This document shows positions 47,102 through 55,424 of a DNA stretch of 64,000 nt, piece after piece. The notes under the pieces were generated by a model that worked only from the letters and a program-made list of their open reading frames with translations, ran no database searches and was not told where the DNA came from. Made by a program: the position numbers and the translations under genes. This DNA is from Stutzerimonas nosocomialis. GTDB taxonomy: Bacteria > Pseudomonadota > Gammaproteobacteria > Pseudomonadales > Pseudomonadaceae. Where the stretch lies: contig NZ_QLAE01000010.1 in assembly GCF_005876855.1 (NCBI RefSeq), positions 62,001 to 126,000 on the forward strand, written 5' to 3'. Within the stretch, counting starts at the first letter, position 1. Each line of letters begins with the position of its first letter.

Positions 47102-47523
47102 AGGAGCAGATCGACACCCTTTCGCGGCTGGCCAGCCTGCGCGGCAACAAGGTTCGGCAGATGCTCGGCCGGGTCCAGTACCAGCAGAACCTCTGCCAGC
47201 GCTACCGCAACAACATCACCGGCCTGAGCCGCCTGTGCGGCTTCAGCGTGCCCATGAGCACGCCGCTGCAGCGCGACAACCAGCAGCGCTACAAGGCCAC
47301 CCTGTACAAGATGGTCGAGTTGCAGCGGCGCGAACTGGAAGTGGCCGAGCAGGCGCTGGAGCGGATCCAGCGCGAACTCCTGCAGGCGATGCGCAGCGAA
47401 AAGGTCGTGGCCCAGCTGATCGAGACCAAGATGGACCAGTGGCAGCTGCTGCTGGCCCAGCAGGAGCAGAAGATCCAGGATGGCCTTGCCGCCCAGGCGT
47501 GGTGGCGTGGACAGGCGTTCTGA
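47098..47523 (+). CDS. fliJ: Lateral flagellar export protein FliJ
   Basis: A 141-residue, mostly helical coiled-coil protein that escorts chaperones and stimulates FliI. It starts MKEQIDTLSRLASLRGNKVRQMLGRVQYQQNLC and contains long heptad-like stretches rich in Gln, Arg and Glu (LYKMVELQRRELEVAEQALERIQRELL). This fits FliJ in size, composition and position after fliI. The last gene of the lafK-fliJ run; a promoter and flgM follow. Confidence 0.9.
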   Translation: MKEQIDTLSRLASLRGNKVRQMLGRVQYQQNLCQRYRNNITGLSRLCGFSVPMSTPLQRDNQQRYKATLYKMVELQRRELEVAEQALERIQRELLQAMRSEKVVAQLIETKMDQWQLLLAQQEQKIQDGLAAQAWWRGQAF

Positions 47524-47554
47524 CGGCCGGCGCGAGGCGCGGCGAAAAATTGAT

Positions 47555-47580
47555 TTAAGTTATCCGTCCTCGCGGTCGCC
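47555..47580 (+). promoter_or_regulatory. Lateral sigma-28 promoter, flgM copy
   Basis: TTAAG (47555-47559), 15 bp, GTCGCC (47575-47580), followed by TGTT. One of three sites with this exact spacing in the cluster, 37 bp before the flgM ATG. Confidence 0.7.
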
Positions 47581-47616
47581 TGTTTGGCTGTAACCGAAAC
47601 ATTTCTGGAACCTCTC

Positions 47617-47904
47617 ATGGAAATCAGCAGGCACTTCAAGCCCGTCCTGGCGACTCCGGTCGAAGCCTCCGGCAAATCCCGCGCCGTCGAAGCGAACGCC
47701 GCGTCGAGCGCCTCGCAGCGCCCGGCCGTCACGGCACAGGACCTGCCGCTCGAGCAGCTCCAGGCTGCGCTGCGCGCCATGCCCGACGTCGATCTGGACA
47801 AGGTCGCGGCGATCAAGCAGGCGCTGCAGCGCGGCGAAATCTCCACCGACCCGGCCGCGCTCGCCAGCAGCGTGATGACCTATCACAGCGGAAGCGATGC
47901 GTGA
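47617..47904 (+). CDS. flgM: FlgM, anti-sigma-28 factor of the lateral system
   Basis: A 95-residue protein starting at ATG 47617 (MEISRHFKPVLATPVE). The C-terminal half has the FlgM pattern: MPDVDLDKVAAIKQALQRGEISTDPAALASSVMTYH, the helices that hold sigma-28. It would keep LafS inactive until hook completion allows FlgM export. A TTAAG-N15-GTCGCC promoter lies upstream, so it is probably part of the sigma-28 regulon and acts as a feedback brake. flgN overlaps its stop by 4 bp. In Vibrio lateral clusters flgM and flgN sit next to flgA instead. Confidence 0.88.
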   Translation: MEISRHFKPVLATPVEASGKSRAVEANAASSASQRPAVTAQDLPLEQLQAALRAMPDVDLDKVAAIKQALQRGEISTDPAALASSVMTYHSGSDA

Positions 47905-48341
47905 GCCAGCGTGAAAAACTGCTTGGCGTGATCGAGGCGGACCTGCGTCAGGACTGCGGCGACTACCTGAGCCTTCGCGGCCTGATGCAGGAGCTCTACG
48001 GGTGCCTGCTCGAGCGCGACAGCGCGCAGATCGACGTGCTCAATCCACAGATCGTCGCCCTGGTCGACCTGTTGCGCCTGCGCGCCCAGCGCCGCAGCAA
48101 GGTGCTCGCCGCCTTCGGGCTGGGCCAGCGCGGCGAGGACATGCTGGCGCTGCTCGCCCAGCTGCCCGCGTCCCAGTCCCGCGATCTGCAGAACGTCTGG
48201 CAGCAGCTGGGCAATCTGGCCGAACAGTGCAAGGGACTCAACGATCGCAACGGGGCGTTGCTGGCGATGCATAACGACATCCTCAGCCAGCTGCTCGACG
48301 CCCAGGCCGACGCGCGCCTGTACGGCCCGCAAGGCTACTGA
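47901..48341 (+). CDS. flgN: FlgN, export chaperone
   Basis: A 146-residue, largely helical cytoplasmic chaperone for hook-filament junction proteins FlgK and FlgL. It starts with GTG 47901 overlapping the flgM stop (GTGA). The sequence shows LRGLMQELYGCLLERDSAQIDVLNPQIVALVDLLRLRAQRRSKVLAAFGL and ends DILSQLLDAQADARLYGPQGY, a typical FlgN layout and position. The following 240-bp gap carries two promoters for fliD. Confidence 0.85.
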   Translation: MSQREKLLGVIEADLRQDCGDYLSLRGLMQELYGCLLERDSAQIDVLNPQIVALVDLLRLRAQRRSKVLAAFGLGQRGEDMLALLAQLPASQSRDLQNVWQQLGNLAEQCKGLNDRNGALLAMHNDILSQLLDAQADARLYGPQGY

Positions 48342-48378
48342 TCCCGCTCCATCCTCCTGGCCCCTCGGCCACCCCGCC

Positions 48379-48404
48379 TTAAGTAATCGTCCGCCCGGGT
48401 CGCC
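48379..48404 (+). promoter_or_regulatory. Lateral sigma-28 promoter, fliD copy
   Basis: TTAAG (48379-48383), 15 bp, GTCGCC (48399-48404), followed by TGTT. Same spacing and flanks as the flgM site. It lies about 180 bp before the fliD ATG. Confidence 0.68.
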
Positions 48405-48437
48405 TGTTATCAGGACAGCTTCAGCTTTGCACCCTGG

Positions 48438-48456
48438 GCGGAAACGGCTTTTCCCC
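48438..48456. promoter_or_regulatory. Proposed LafK enhancer site, fliD copy
   Basis: GCGGAAACGGCTTTTCCCC, containing the perfect dyad GGAAA-N5-TTTCC. The same 19 bp occur once more, upstream of flgB. Its centre is about 94 bp from the -24 GG of the fliD sigma-54 promoter, a typical enhancer distance. Function inferred from position and identity. Confidence 0.65.
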
Positions 48457-48538
48457 GTTGCGTCGTCGTCTTGCGAGGCGGAAGTAGATTTTCTGCGCGA
48501 GGCCTGCGCAAAGCCGCGTGATTCGTGGCTTTGGATCG

Positions 48539-48555
48539 TTGGCACTCATCTTGCT
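48539..48555 (+). promoter_or_regulatory. Sigma-54 promoter of fliD
   Basis: TTGGCACTCATCTTGCT matches the sigma-54 consensus TTGGCAC-N5-TTGCT at every defined position. GG is at 48541-48542 and GC at 48553-48554. Transcription should start near 48566, just before the fliD Shine-Dalgarno. Confidence 0.9.
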
Positions 48556-48581
48556 TTTTCGCTTGGGAAGAGGGGGCCGTC

Positions 48582-49904
48582 ATGGCAATAGATTCCGATT
48601 ACATTCAGCAGATGTCGAAGCAGCTGGCCGATTACGAGGTGCAATCCTCGCTGAACCGGCTCAACCGCAACGAAGCCAACTACAAGGCCCAGCGCACGGC
48701 CCTGTCGACGCTGCGTACCTCGCTGAGCACCTTCAATTCGGTGGTCAAGGGACTCAAGAGCACCACCTCGACCATGCTGGTCAACAGCGCGACTTTCAGC
48801 CAGGACGGCTATGCCAGCGCAACCGTCGGAACCAAGGCCGTCCCCGGCTCCTACAACTTCTTCGTCGAGCAGCTGGCCAGCGCCCATCAGGTCGCGATCG
48901 GCGGGCTGAGCGCCGCCGACATCGGCACCCAGGGCACCCTCACCATCGGCCAGGGCGGCAGCAGTTTCGACATCGACCTGTCCACGGTCGACAGCGACGG
49001 CAACGGCAGCACTTCCCTGGAAGAACTGGCCGCCGCGATCAACCAGCACGCCGGCAACACCGGCACCAAGGCGACCCTGGTGCGCAGCAACGGCGAGGTT
49101 TCGCTGGTGCTCTCGAGCGAGAAGAGCGGGGCGGACAACGCCATCAGCCTGCAGACCAGCGGCACCACCGCCGCGCTGAGCGCCGCGATCGACGCGCGCC
49201 AGGAGCTGACCCGTGCCCAGGACGCGCGAGTGCGTCTGGGCGGCGAAAGCGGCATGCTGCTGACCAACGCCAGCAACACCTTCGACAGCGTCATCGACGG
49301 CGTCAGCCTGACCTTCACCAAGACCCACGCCGCCGGCGAGCAGCCGCTGAGCCTGGAAATCGGCCAGGACAAGAGCGCGACCAAGGAGAAGGCGCAGAGC
49401 TTCGTCAATGCCTTCAACACCTTGATGACCAGCCTGGACAGCCTCACCGCCAGCGGCAACGACACCACCGCCCGCGGCCCGCTGGCCGGCGATTCGAGCA
49501 TTCGCGCCATCGAAAACCGCCTGAACCAGCTGCTGCGTACCGACTTCGGTGGCGTCAACCTGATCAGCTTCGGCATCAGCGCCGACCGCAACGGCAAGCT
49601 GACCATCGATGCCGCCCGCTTCGACGCGGCGGTGGCCAATGATCCGGAGGGCTTCGAAAAGCTCTTCACCGGCAAGGGCAACCTGCTCGATTCCATCGAC
49701 AAGAACCTGTCGGTCTACACCAGCAGCGCCAACGGGGTGCTGAAGAATCGCATGGACACCCTGGACATGAACCTGCGGCGGATCGACGAACAGTTCGACA
49801 AGCTGCAGGAGCAGTACAACAGCTTCTATGCCCGCTACCTCAAGCAGTACACCTCCATGATGCAGACGATGCAGGCCATGGAGCAGACCTTTGGAATGTT
49901 CTGA
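48582..49904 (+). CDS. fliD: Lateral flagellar cap protein FliD
   Basis: Filament cap that helps flagellin polymerise, 440 residues starting at ATG 48582 (MAIDSDYIQQMSKQLADYEVQSSLNRLNRNE), with a strong purine-rich Shine-Dalgarno (GAAGAGGGGG). The N-terminus and the C-terminal coil (RMDTLDMNLRRIDEQFDKLQEQYNSFYARYLKQYTSMMQTMQAMEQTFGMF) are the conserved parts of FliD, and the middle is the variable cap domain. The upstream region has both a sigma-28-like and a sigma-54 promoter. fliS begins at its stop. Confidence 0.95.
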   Translation: MAIDSDYIQQMSKQLADYEVQSSLNRLNRNEANYKAQRTALSTLRTSLSTFNSVVKGLKSTTSTMLVNSATFSQDGYASATVGTKAVPGSYNFFVEQLASAHQVAIGGLSAADIGTQGTLTIGQGGSSFDIDLSTVDSDGNGSTSLEELAAAINQHAGNTGTKATLVRSNGEVSLVLSSEKSGADNAISLQTSGTTAALSAAIDARQELTRAQDARVRLGGESGMLLTNASNTFDSVIDGVSLTFTKTHAAGEQPLSLEIGQDKSATKEKAQSFVNAFNTLMTSLDSLTASGNDTTARGPLAGDSSIRAIENRLNQLLRTDFGGVNLISFGISADRNGKLTIDAARFDAAVANDPEGFEKLFTGKGNLLDSIDKNLSVYTSSANGVLKNRMDTLDMNLRRIDEQFDKLQEQYNSFYARYLKQYTSMMQTMQAMEQTFGMF

Positions 49905-50302
49905 TGAATCCCTATTCGTTCAATGACAGCTACGACAGCTACCGCTCCGTGGACCTCGAGGCCCGCGCGGCCGCGGCGTCGCCCTACGAGCTGGTGCTGG
50001 TCCTGTTCGACGGCCTGCTCGACGAGCTGGCGCGTGCCCGCGGGCACATCGAGCACAAGCGCTTCCAGCAGAAGGGCGCTTCGCTGGAAAAGTGCATGAA
50101 CATCCTCAATGGCCTCAACGGCGCGCTCGACTACGAGGGCGGCGGCGAGGTGGTGCAGGAGCTGGCGCGTCTGTACGACTACTGCATCTACCGGCTCTCC
50201 GATGTCAGCGTCACCCTTTCGCTGGAGGGGCTGGACGAAGTCGTGCGCCTGCTCGGCATCCTGCGCGAAGGCTGGGAGGGCGTCAGTGCCGCACGCAAAT
50301 GA
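49904..50302 (+). CDS. fliS: Lateral flagellar flagellin chaperone FliS
   Basis: A 132-residue cytoplasmic chaperone that binds the C-terminus of flagellin before export. It has YDSYRSVDLEARAAAASPYELVLVLFDGLLDELARARGHIEHKRFQQKGASLEKCMNILNGL, the conserved FliS core. Its ATG overlaps the fliD stop by 1 bp, and the fliT-like gene overlaps its end by 17 bp. Confidence 0.95.
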   Translation: MNPYSFNDSYDSYRSVDLEARAAAASPYELVLVLFDGLLDELARARGHIEHKRFQQKGASLEKCMNILNGLNGALDYEGGGEVVQELARLYDYCIYRLSDVSVTLSLEGLDEVVRLLGILREGWEGVSAARK

Positions 50303-50609
50303 CATCCGCCGCCTGAAGGAGCTGGGTCAACAGCTCGAGCAGGCGATGCAGCTCGATGACTGGAGCCTGATCAGCGAAGCCGACCAGGCGATCGCGCAGT
50401 GCCTGAAGGCTCTGGGCGAGCGCCTGCATCCGAGCGACGAGCTGATGCGCGCCCGCGCCGAGCTCCAGCAGTCGCATGCCCGGGCGCTCAAGCGTTGCGC
50501 CGAGGAGTGCGAGCGCCTGCGCCAGCTGCTGGAGAACTGCGTCGAGCACGCCGAAGGGCGCGCGGCCTACCAGCGCATCGGTCTCTACGCGGTAGGGGAC
50601 CAGCCATGA
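50286..50609 (+). CDS. fliT: FliT-like export chaperone
   Basis: A 107-residue helical protein between fliS and fliK. The start is GTG 50286, inside the end of fliS, because no in-frame ATG is available. The sequence (LKELGQQLEQAMQLDDWSLISEADQAIAQCLKALGE, then LMRARAELQQSHARALKRCAEECERLRQLLENC) forms helices typical of FliT/FlgN-type chaperones. The assignment rests mainly on position, which matches Vibrio lafD. Its stop overlaps the fliK ATG (ATGA). Confidence 0.72.
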   Translation: MPHANDIRRLKELGQQLEQAMQLDDWSLISEADQAIAQCLKALGERLHPSDELMRARAELQQSHARALKRCAEECERLRQLLENCVEHAEGRAAYQRIGLYAVGDQP

Positions 50610-51718
50610 TGCGCCCGGTCAGCCTGCCGCAGCAGGCCGGCGCCGCGGTCGAAGGGCAGCCCCAGGTGGCGCGCCCGGCGGGTTTCGCCCAGCGTTCGGC
50701 AGAGCTGTCGGAGCGCGCGGTTGGCCGCCTCCAGGGGCGTTTCGCCGAGCAGATGACGAGCGCGGCGGCCGCCGGCCAGGTGCTCGCCGCGCAGGAGGAG
50801 CGCCTCGCGCAGCCGCAGCCGGACCTGCCGCAAGGGCGACCCGGACAGCCGGAGTCCGCCGAGCAGCCGGAACTCACCGCCGAGCAGTGGCTGCAGGGCA
50901 TGCTCGAGCAGAGCCTGGCCGTGGTTGAGGCGCGCGAGGGCGGCCGGATCGCTGGCGACGGCGCCGAAGCGCTGTCCGAGCAGCAGGTGCTGTCGCAGGA
51001 CGTCGCTGCGCAGCCGCAGCCGGAAGCCGCCGTGACCGACGAGGTCCTGCTGGCGATGCCGGCCGTCCTGCTCGATCGCTGGAGCGGGCCGGCCGCGGCC
51101 GCGAAACTGGTCCAGCGTCCGCTCGACCTGACGGCCACGCCCATGGCCGGTGTCGGACGGTCCGAACAGGCGCTCGGCGCTCAGCTGGACGCTCTGCTGG
51201 CGACCGGCGATACCGGGCTCGCCGACACGGCCCTGCCAGGCGGGGAGCGCCAGCTGCTGGCCCAGCCGCAGGGCAATGAGCGGCTGCTCCGGTTGGAGGC
51301 GCCGCACGCCAAGTGGGGCGAGCAGATGCTCCAGGCGCTGCGCGACAACGTCGAGATGCAGCTGCAGCAGCGTGTACAGAACGCGACCATCCGCCTCGAT
51401 CCGCCGGAACTCGGCAGCATGGAGATCTTCCTCAGCCATGAGTCCGGCCGCCTGACGGTGCAGATCTCCGCCACCAACGGCGACGTGGCGCGGCTGCTGC
51501 AGCAGACCAGCGACCGTCTGCGCCACGAGCTGGTGGGGCAGAACTTCACCCAGGTCAACGTCCAGGTCGGCGCCGACGGCCAGTCCGGGCGTGGCCAGGG
51601 ACAGGGCCGCCAGCCGCACCTGCCGGCCGACGAGCCTCAGATCATGGGCAACTTCGCCACGGCGCCTGCGGCCGACAATGCGCGCGGTAGCGACAGCGAT
51701 GTCCTGGTCACCGTATGA
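50606..51718 (+). CDS. fliK: Lateral flagellar hook-length control protein FliK
   Basis: Molecular ruler for the hook, 370 residues. A long Gln/Ala-rich N-terminal part (LPQQAGAAVEGQPQVARPAG onward) is secreted and of low complexity. The C-terminal domain that contacts FlhB is conserved: ALRDNVEMQLQQRVQNATIRLDPPELGSMEIFLSHESGRLTVQISATNGDVARLLQQTSDRLRHEL. It corresponds to Vibrio lafE. It starts at ATG 50606 overlapping fliT. Confidence 0.88.
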   Translation: MMRPVSLPQQAGAAVEGQPQVARPAGFAQRSAELSERAVGRLQGRFAEQMTSAAAAGQVLAAQEERLAQPQPDLPQGRPGQPESAEQPELTAEQWLQGMLEQSLAVVEAREGGRIAGDGAEALSEQQVLSQDVAAQPQPEAAVTDEVLLAMPAVLLDRWSGPAAAAKLVQRPLDLTATPMAGVGRSEQALGAQLDALLATGDTGLADTALPGGERQLLAQPQGNERLLRLEAPHAKWGEQMLQALRDNVEMQLQQRVQNATIRLDPPELGSMEIFLSHESGRLTVQISATNGDVARLLQQTSDRLRHELVGQNFTQVNVQVGADGQSGRGQGQGRQPHLPADEPQIMGNFATAPAADNARGSDSDVLVTV

Positions 51719-51755
51719 CCGGGCTCAACAGTGATTTCTCGAATATGGGTGTGAT

Positions 51756-52226
51756 ATGACGGCGCCTCGCCTTTTGATTCTGATGGTCGTGCTCAACGTG
51801 CTGATCGTGGCGGGTGGCGTGGGCGTGGCCTACTGGCTGCTCAAGCCGGGCCTGAACGCGGCGGGCGAGCCCCTGTCTGGCCAAGCCGAGATCGCCCCGG
51901 AGGCGACCATCGTCGACTACGCCTTCCATCCGGTGGAGAAGATCATCGTCAGCCTGCGCGGGGACGGGCGCGAGCGCTATTTCGTCCTCGACCTGATGCT
52001 GCAGGCCGAGTCCGGCGACGAGCCGAAGAACTTCGCGCAGGCCGAGCCCCTGGTGCGCAACTCGGTGGTGTCCTACCTCTCGACGCTGTCCTTCGAGGAA
52101 CTGCGCGGCCTGCAGATCACCGAGTTGCAGACGCGCCTGGAGCAGGCGCTGTTCGCCGACTTCGCCAGCAAGAAGGCCGCGGTGCCCTTCAAGCAGGTGC
52201 TGGTCAGCAAGCTGATCGTGCAGTAA
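51756..52226 (+). CDS. fliL: Lateral flagellar FliL (LafF)
   Basis: A 156-residue inner-membrane protein around the stator. One N-terminal membrane helix (LLILMVVLNVLIVAGGVGVAYWLL) is followed by the periplasmic FliL domain (VEKIIVSLRGDGRERYFVLDLMLQAES and NSVVSYLSTLSFEELRG). It lies between fliK and the sigma factor gene, as lafF does in Vibrio. Confidence 0.9.
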   Translation: MTAPRLLILMVVLNVLIVAGGVGVAYWLLKPGLNAAGEPLSGQAEIAPEATIVDYAFHPVEKIIVSLRGDGRERYFVLDLMLQAESGDEPKNFAQAEPLVRNSVVSYLSTLSFEELRGLQITELQTRLEQALFADFASKKAAVPFKQVLVSKLIVQ

Positions 52227-52231
52227 CCACC

Positions 52232-52966
52232 ATGATCGCGAACCATGCTCTCGACTATGGCTACGAGGCCGAGCCCGCCGGACATTCGCTGTTCGCGCCC
52301 GGGGCCGAGCAGCGTTGGCTGATGCAGTACCTGCCGCTGGTCAAGCGCATCGTCCGGCAACTGTCGCTGCAGGCCAACCAGGTCCTTGATCGGGAAGACA
52401 TGGAGCAGATCGGCCTGATGGGGCTGCTCGAAGGATTGCGTCGCTATGGCGTTCCGGACGAGCAGTTCGGGTCGTTCGCGGCGCTGCGCATCCGTGGCGC
52501 GATCCTGGATGAGCTGCGCCGCCAGGACTGGCGGCCGCGCCAGGTCCGCCAGCAGGTGCACAAGGTCCGTGATGCCATTCGAGGCCTGGTGCGGCAACTC
52601 GGTCGCCAGCCGACCGACGAGGAAATCCGCAGCCATGCCGGCCTTACCGAGGCGCAGTACCAGGAGTTTCTCTGGGCTGATTCCTCCGAGGCCATCGAGA
52701 GCCTGGACGAGTTGCTGCAGAGCGGCCAGGAGGGCTTTGCCGAGGGCGGGGACGGCCTCGAGGAGCGCTTCGTCAAGGAGCGTCTGCTGACCCAGGCGCT
52801 GAGCCGCCTGGACGAGCGCGAGCGGCTGGTGCTGACGCTTTATTACCAACATGAGCTGAGCCTGAAGGAAATCGCGCTGGTGCTCGAAGTGAGCGATGCG
52901 CGGGTCTGCCAGCTCAGCAAGCAGGCCATCGCCAAGGCCTGCCGTTTTCTCACGGACCGCCAGTAG
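52232..52966 (+). CDS. lafS: LafS, lateral flagellar sigma-28 factor (FliA-type)
   Basis: A 244-residue sigma factor of the FliA group. Region 2: LMQYLPLVKRIVRQLSL and DREDMEQIGLMGLLEGLRRYG, with AALRIRGAILDELRRQDWRPRQVRQ. Region 3: RQLGRQPTDEEIRSHAGL. Region 4: LSRLDERERLVLTLYYQHELSLKEIALVLEVSDARVCQLSKQAI. It probably recognises the TTAAG-N15-GTCGCC promoters found in this cluster, which differ in the -10 from the usual GCCGATAA. It lies between fliL and the stator genes, the position of lafS in Vibrio. Confidence 0.93.
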   Translation: MIANHALDYGYEAEPAGHSLFAPGAEQRWLMQYLPLVKRIVRQLSLQANQVLDREDMEQIGLMGLLEGLRRYGVPDEQFGSFAALRIRGAILDELRRQDWRPRQVRQQVHKVRDAIRGLVRQLGRQPTDEEIRSHAGLTEAQYQEFLWADSSEAIESLDELLQSGQEGFAEGGDGLEERFVKERLLTQALSRLDERERLVLTLYYQHELSLKEIALVLEVSDARVCQLSKQAIAKACRFLTDRQ

Positions 52967-53036
52967 CGGCCGATACCCAGGCGCGGCGTCCGCCGCGGCG
53001 TTCAACAGTCTGCCACCAACGGAAGTAGTCATCGTC

Positions 53037-53909
53037 ATGCAGAAATTCATAGGAGCCCTGATCATCGTCGCCTGCGTCCTGGGCGGCTACGCCATGGCCA
53101 ACGGCGATATGCGCGTGCTCTGGCAGCCCGCGGAGGTGGTGATCATCCTGGGGGCCGCGTTCGGCAGCCTGGTGGTCGGCAATCCCAAGGAAGTGCTGAT
53201 CGAGATGCTGCATCAGATCAAGGGCGTGTTCGCTTACCAGCGCCGCGGCGAGGAGTTCCAGCGCCAGTTGCTGATGCTGCTGTACGAGCTGCTGGAAATG
53301 GTCGACGTGGGCGGCCTCAAGGTGCTCGATTCGCACATCGAGGAGCCGGAAAGCAGCGAGCTGTTCGCCCGCTATCCGCTGATCCTCAAGGAAAAGAACC
53401 TGATGGCGTTCATCGCCGACAACTTCCGGCTGATGGCGATGGGCAAGATCAGCGCCCATGAGCTCGAAGGCTTCCTCGAGCAGGAGCTCGAGGCCATGGA
53501 GCACGCCCTGCTGCAGCCGGCGCGCTCGCTGCACAAGATCGGCGAGGCGATGCCGGGCTTCGGCATCCTGGCGGCGATCATGGGCATCATCATCACCATG
53601 GGCAGCATCGGCGGCTCGGTCGCCGAGATCGGCGCGCACGTCGCGGCGGCGCTGGTGGGTACCTTCCTCGGCATCTTCTTCTGCTACTGCCTGATGGACC
53701 CGCTCTCCAATGCCATGAGCCAGCGCATCAAGACCGAACTCTCGGCGCTCGAATGCGTGCGTACCACCCTGGTGGCGCACGTGGCCGGCAAGCCCACGCT
53801 GCTGGCGGTCGACGCCGGGCGCAAGCTGATCGAGCAGGACGTCAAACCCGCCTTCAAGCAGCTCGAGGTCTGGGTCAACCAGTACGAGGAAGAAAGGGAC
53901 GCCGCATGA
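53037..53909 (+). CDS. lafT: Lateral flagellar stator protein MotA/LafT
   Basis: Stator subunit, 290 residues, starting at ATG 53037 (MQKFIGALIIVACVLGGYAMANGDMRVLWQPAEVVIILGAAFGSLVV). Four membrane helices are visible in two pairs. The cytoplasmic loop between helices 2 and 3 contains the charged region (KGVFAYQRRGEEFQRQLL and onward) that meets FliG. The third helix region reads PGFGILAAIMGIIITMGSIGG. It forms the ion channel with LafU; the MotA-type start and lateral context suggest protons, not tested. lafU overlaps its end by 4 bp. Confidence 0.95.
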   Translation: MQKFIGALIIVACVLGGYAMANGDMRVLWQPAEVVIILGAAFGSLVVGNPKEVLIEMLHQIKGVFAYQRRGEEFQRQLLMLLYELLEMVDVGGLKVLDSHIEEPESSELFARYPLILKEKNLMAFIADNFRLMAMGKISAHELEGFLEQELEAMEHALLQPARSLHKIGEAMPGFGILAAIMGIIITMGSIGGSVAEIGAHVAAALVGTFLGIFFCYCLMDPLSNAMSQRIKTELSALECVRTTLVAHVAGKPTLLAVDAGRKLIEQDVKPAFKQLEVWVNQYEEERDAA

Positions 53910-54808
53910 AGGGCCGGGCCGGCAAGGATCACGAAGTCACCATCGTCAAGCGCCGTGGCAAGAAGGGCCACGGCGACGAGCACGGCGGTGCCTGGAAGGT
54001 GGCCTTCGCGGATTTCACGCTGGCGATGATGGCGCTGTTCATGGTGCTCTGGATCATCCAGCCGCAGATCGACCAGTCCAACCCCTCGTTCGGGCAGATG
54101 GACACCAACCCGATCGTCGACGGCGGCGCGGGTATCTTCGATGGCAACAGCAACACCCCGCTGGATCTGGACGGGGTGCCGTTGCCGGCGCCCCAGGCGC
54201 GGGCGGATGACGGTCAGGCCGAAAGCGATCAGTCAGGGAGCAGGCGCTACAGCTCGGCCGCCGAGATGCAGTCGCTGGCCGATCTGATGCGCGAGGTGGC
54301 CGAAGAGGTAGATGCGCTGGCCAACATTGAGGTCAACGTGGTGCCCCAGGGCCTGCGCATCCTGATCAAGGACGACCAGCAGCGTTTCATGTTCCAGCGC
54401 GGCAGCGCGACGCTCAACCCGCATTTCAGCCAGCTCCTCGCGGTGCTCTCCGGGGTGCTGGCCAAGGTCGAGAACAAGCTGATCATCAGCGGCCATACCG
54501 ATGCCACGCCGTACCGCCTGGCGTCGGGTTACGACAACTGGAACCTCTCCGGCGACCGGGCGCTGCGTGCGCGCAACGTGCTGGTGGCGGCTGGTCTGCC
54601 GGAGCGTTCGGTGCTGCAGGTCTCGGCCCAGGCCGACGTCATGCCGCTGCGCCCGGAGGACCCCGAGAACGGCGCCAACCGCCGGGTCGAGATCCTGTTG
54701 CTCACCGATGCGGCCGAGACGCTGTATCGCGAGCTGTTCGGCGAAGCGTACGAGCAGGTGCGCTTCACCGAGAGCGGTGCCCGCTACCGCGGCGCGAGCC
54801 AGCCATAA
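53906..54808 (+). CDS. lafU: Lateral flagellar stator protein MotB/LafU
   Basis: Stator subunit, 300 residues. A single N-terminal membrane helix (WKVAFADFTLAMMALFMVLWIIQP) carries the ion-binding Asp in FADF (about residue 36). After a linker and plug segment, a C-terminal OmpA-type domain binds peptidoglycan (LIISGHTDATPYRLASGYDNWNLSGDRALRARNVLVAAGL). The start at ATG 53906 overlaps lafT. It is the last gene of the plus-strand fliD-to-lafU run; the following genes converge on it. Confidence 0.95.
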   Translation: MKGRAGKDHEVTIVKRRGKKGHGDEHGGAWKVAFADFTLAMMALFMVLWIIQPQIDQSNPSFGQMDTNPIVDGGAGIFDGNSNTPLDLDGVPLPAPQARADDGQAESDQSGSRRYSSAAEMQSLADLMREVAEEVDALANIEVNVVPQGLRILIKDDQQRFMFQRGSATLNPHFSQLLAVLSGVLAKVENKLIISGHTDATPYRLASGYDNWNLSGDRALRARNVLVAAGLPERSVLQVSAQADVMPLRPEDPENGANRRVEILLLTDAAETLYRELFGEAYEQVRFTESGARYRGASQP

Positions 54809-54944
54809 CCGTCACGGGGCCTGGGAAGGCCTCGGCGCAGAAGAGGAAAGCCGGGTGGTCTGGGTGCGTCCGATACGCCTGGGTCCAGGCGCGCCGCGGC
54901 GCGAAGGCGCGTCGAACGGGGCGGCTTGGGCCGTACCGCGACGG

Positions 54945-55424
54945 TCAGAGCAGGTCGGCGCGGTTGTCGGCGCAATAGACCTGCTGGGTTTCAACGCCGT
55001 AGAAGCAGGCCCCGACACGCTCGAAGGTGATCTGGGCGCCTTTGTGGCGTCCGTAGAGCAGGTTGAACAGCAATTCGTCATCCAGCGCCGTCTCGTCGGA
55101 CAGGCCCGAGATCTCCCCGGATTCGACATGCAGCCTGATGCGCCCGCGCAGATCGGTCTCGACCCTTCCGGAGGCTTCCAGGACGGCGGGCGCCTTGCGG
55201 GTCATCGAGTAGAAGCGGCCGTTGCTGAGCACCACGCTGTGGCTGACGTTGAGCACTTCGCCATTGCCGGTGATCACCTGTCCGGTCGAGGTGTAGCGGC
55301 CGTCCAGGCTCGACGGGGCGACATAACTTGCCGTCGCCACGAACGCCCAGAACAGCAGCGCCGCGGGCACCATCACCAATAGCAGAAGTTTGCCTACCGC
55401 GCCGGTTTCGCTGTGGAGGTTCAT
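54945..55424 (-). CDS. ToxS-like membrane partner of the ToxR-like regulator
   Basis: A 159-residue bitopic protein. The start is ATG 55424, overlapping the stop of the upstream regulator gene by 4 bp (ATGA), so the two are translationally coupled. One membrane helix near the N-terminus (KLLLLVMVPAALLFWAFVATASYVA) is followed by a periplasmic domain (SLDGRYTSTGQVITGNGEVLNVSHSVVLSNGRFYSMTRKA) with two cysteines near the end (GACFYGVETQQVYCADN). The size, topology and coupling to a ToxR-type gene match ToxS, the chaperone-like partner of ToxR; homology by sequence is not shown. It sits inside the lateral flagellar cluster, convergent with lafU. Confidence 0.7.
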   Translation of the reverse strand: MNLHSETGAVGKLLLLVMVPAALLFWAFVATASYVAPSSLDGRYTSTGQVITGNGEVLNVSHSVVLSNGRFYSMTRKAPAVLEASGRVETDLRGRIRLHVESGEISGLSDETALDDELLFNLLYGRHKGAQITFERVGACFYGVETQQVYCADNRADLL

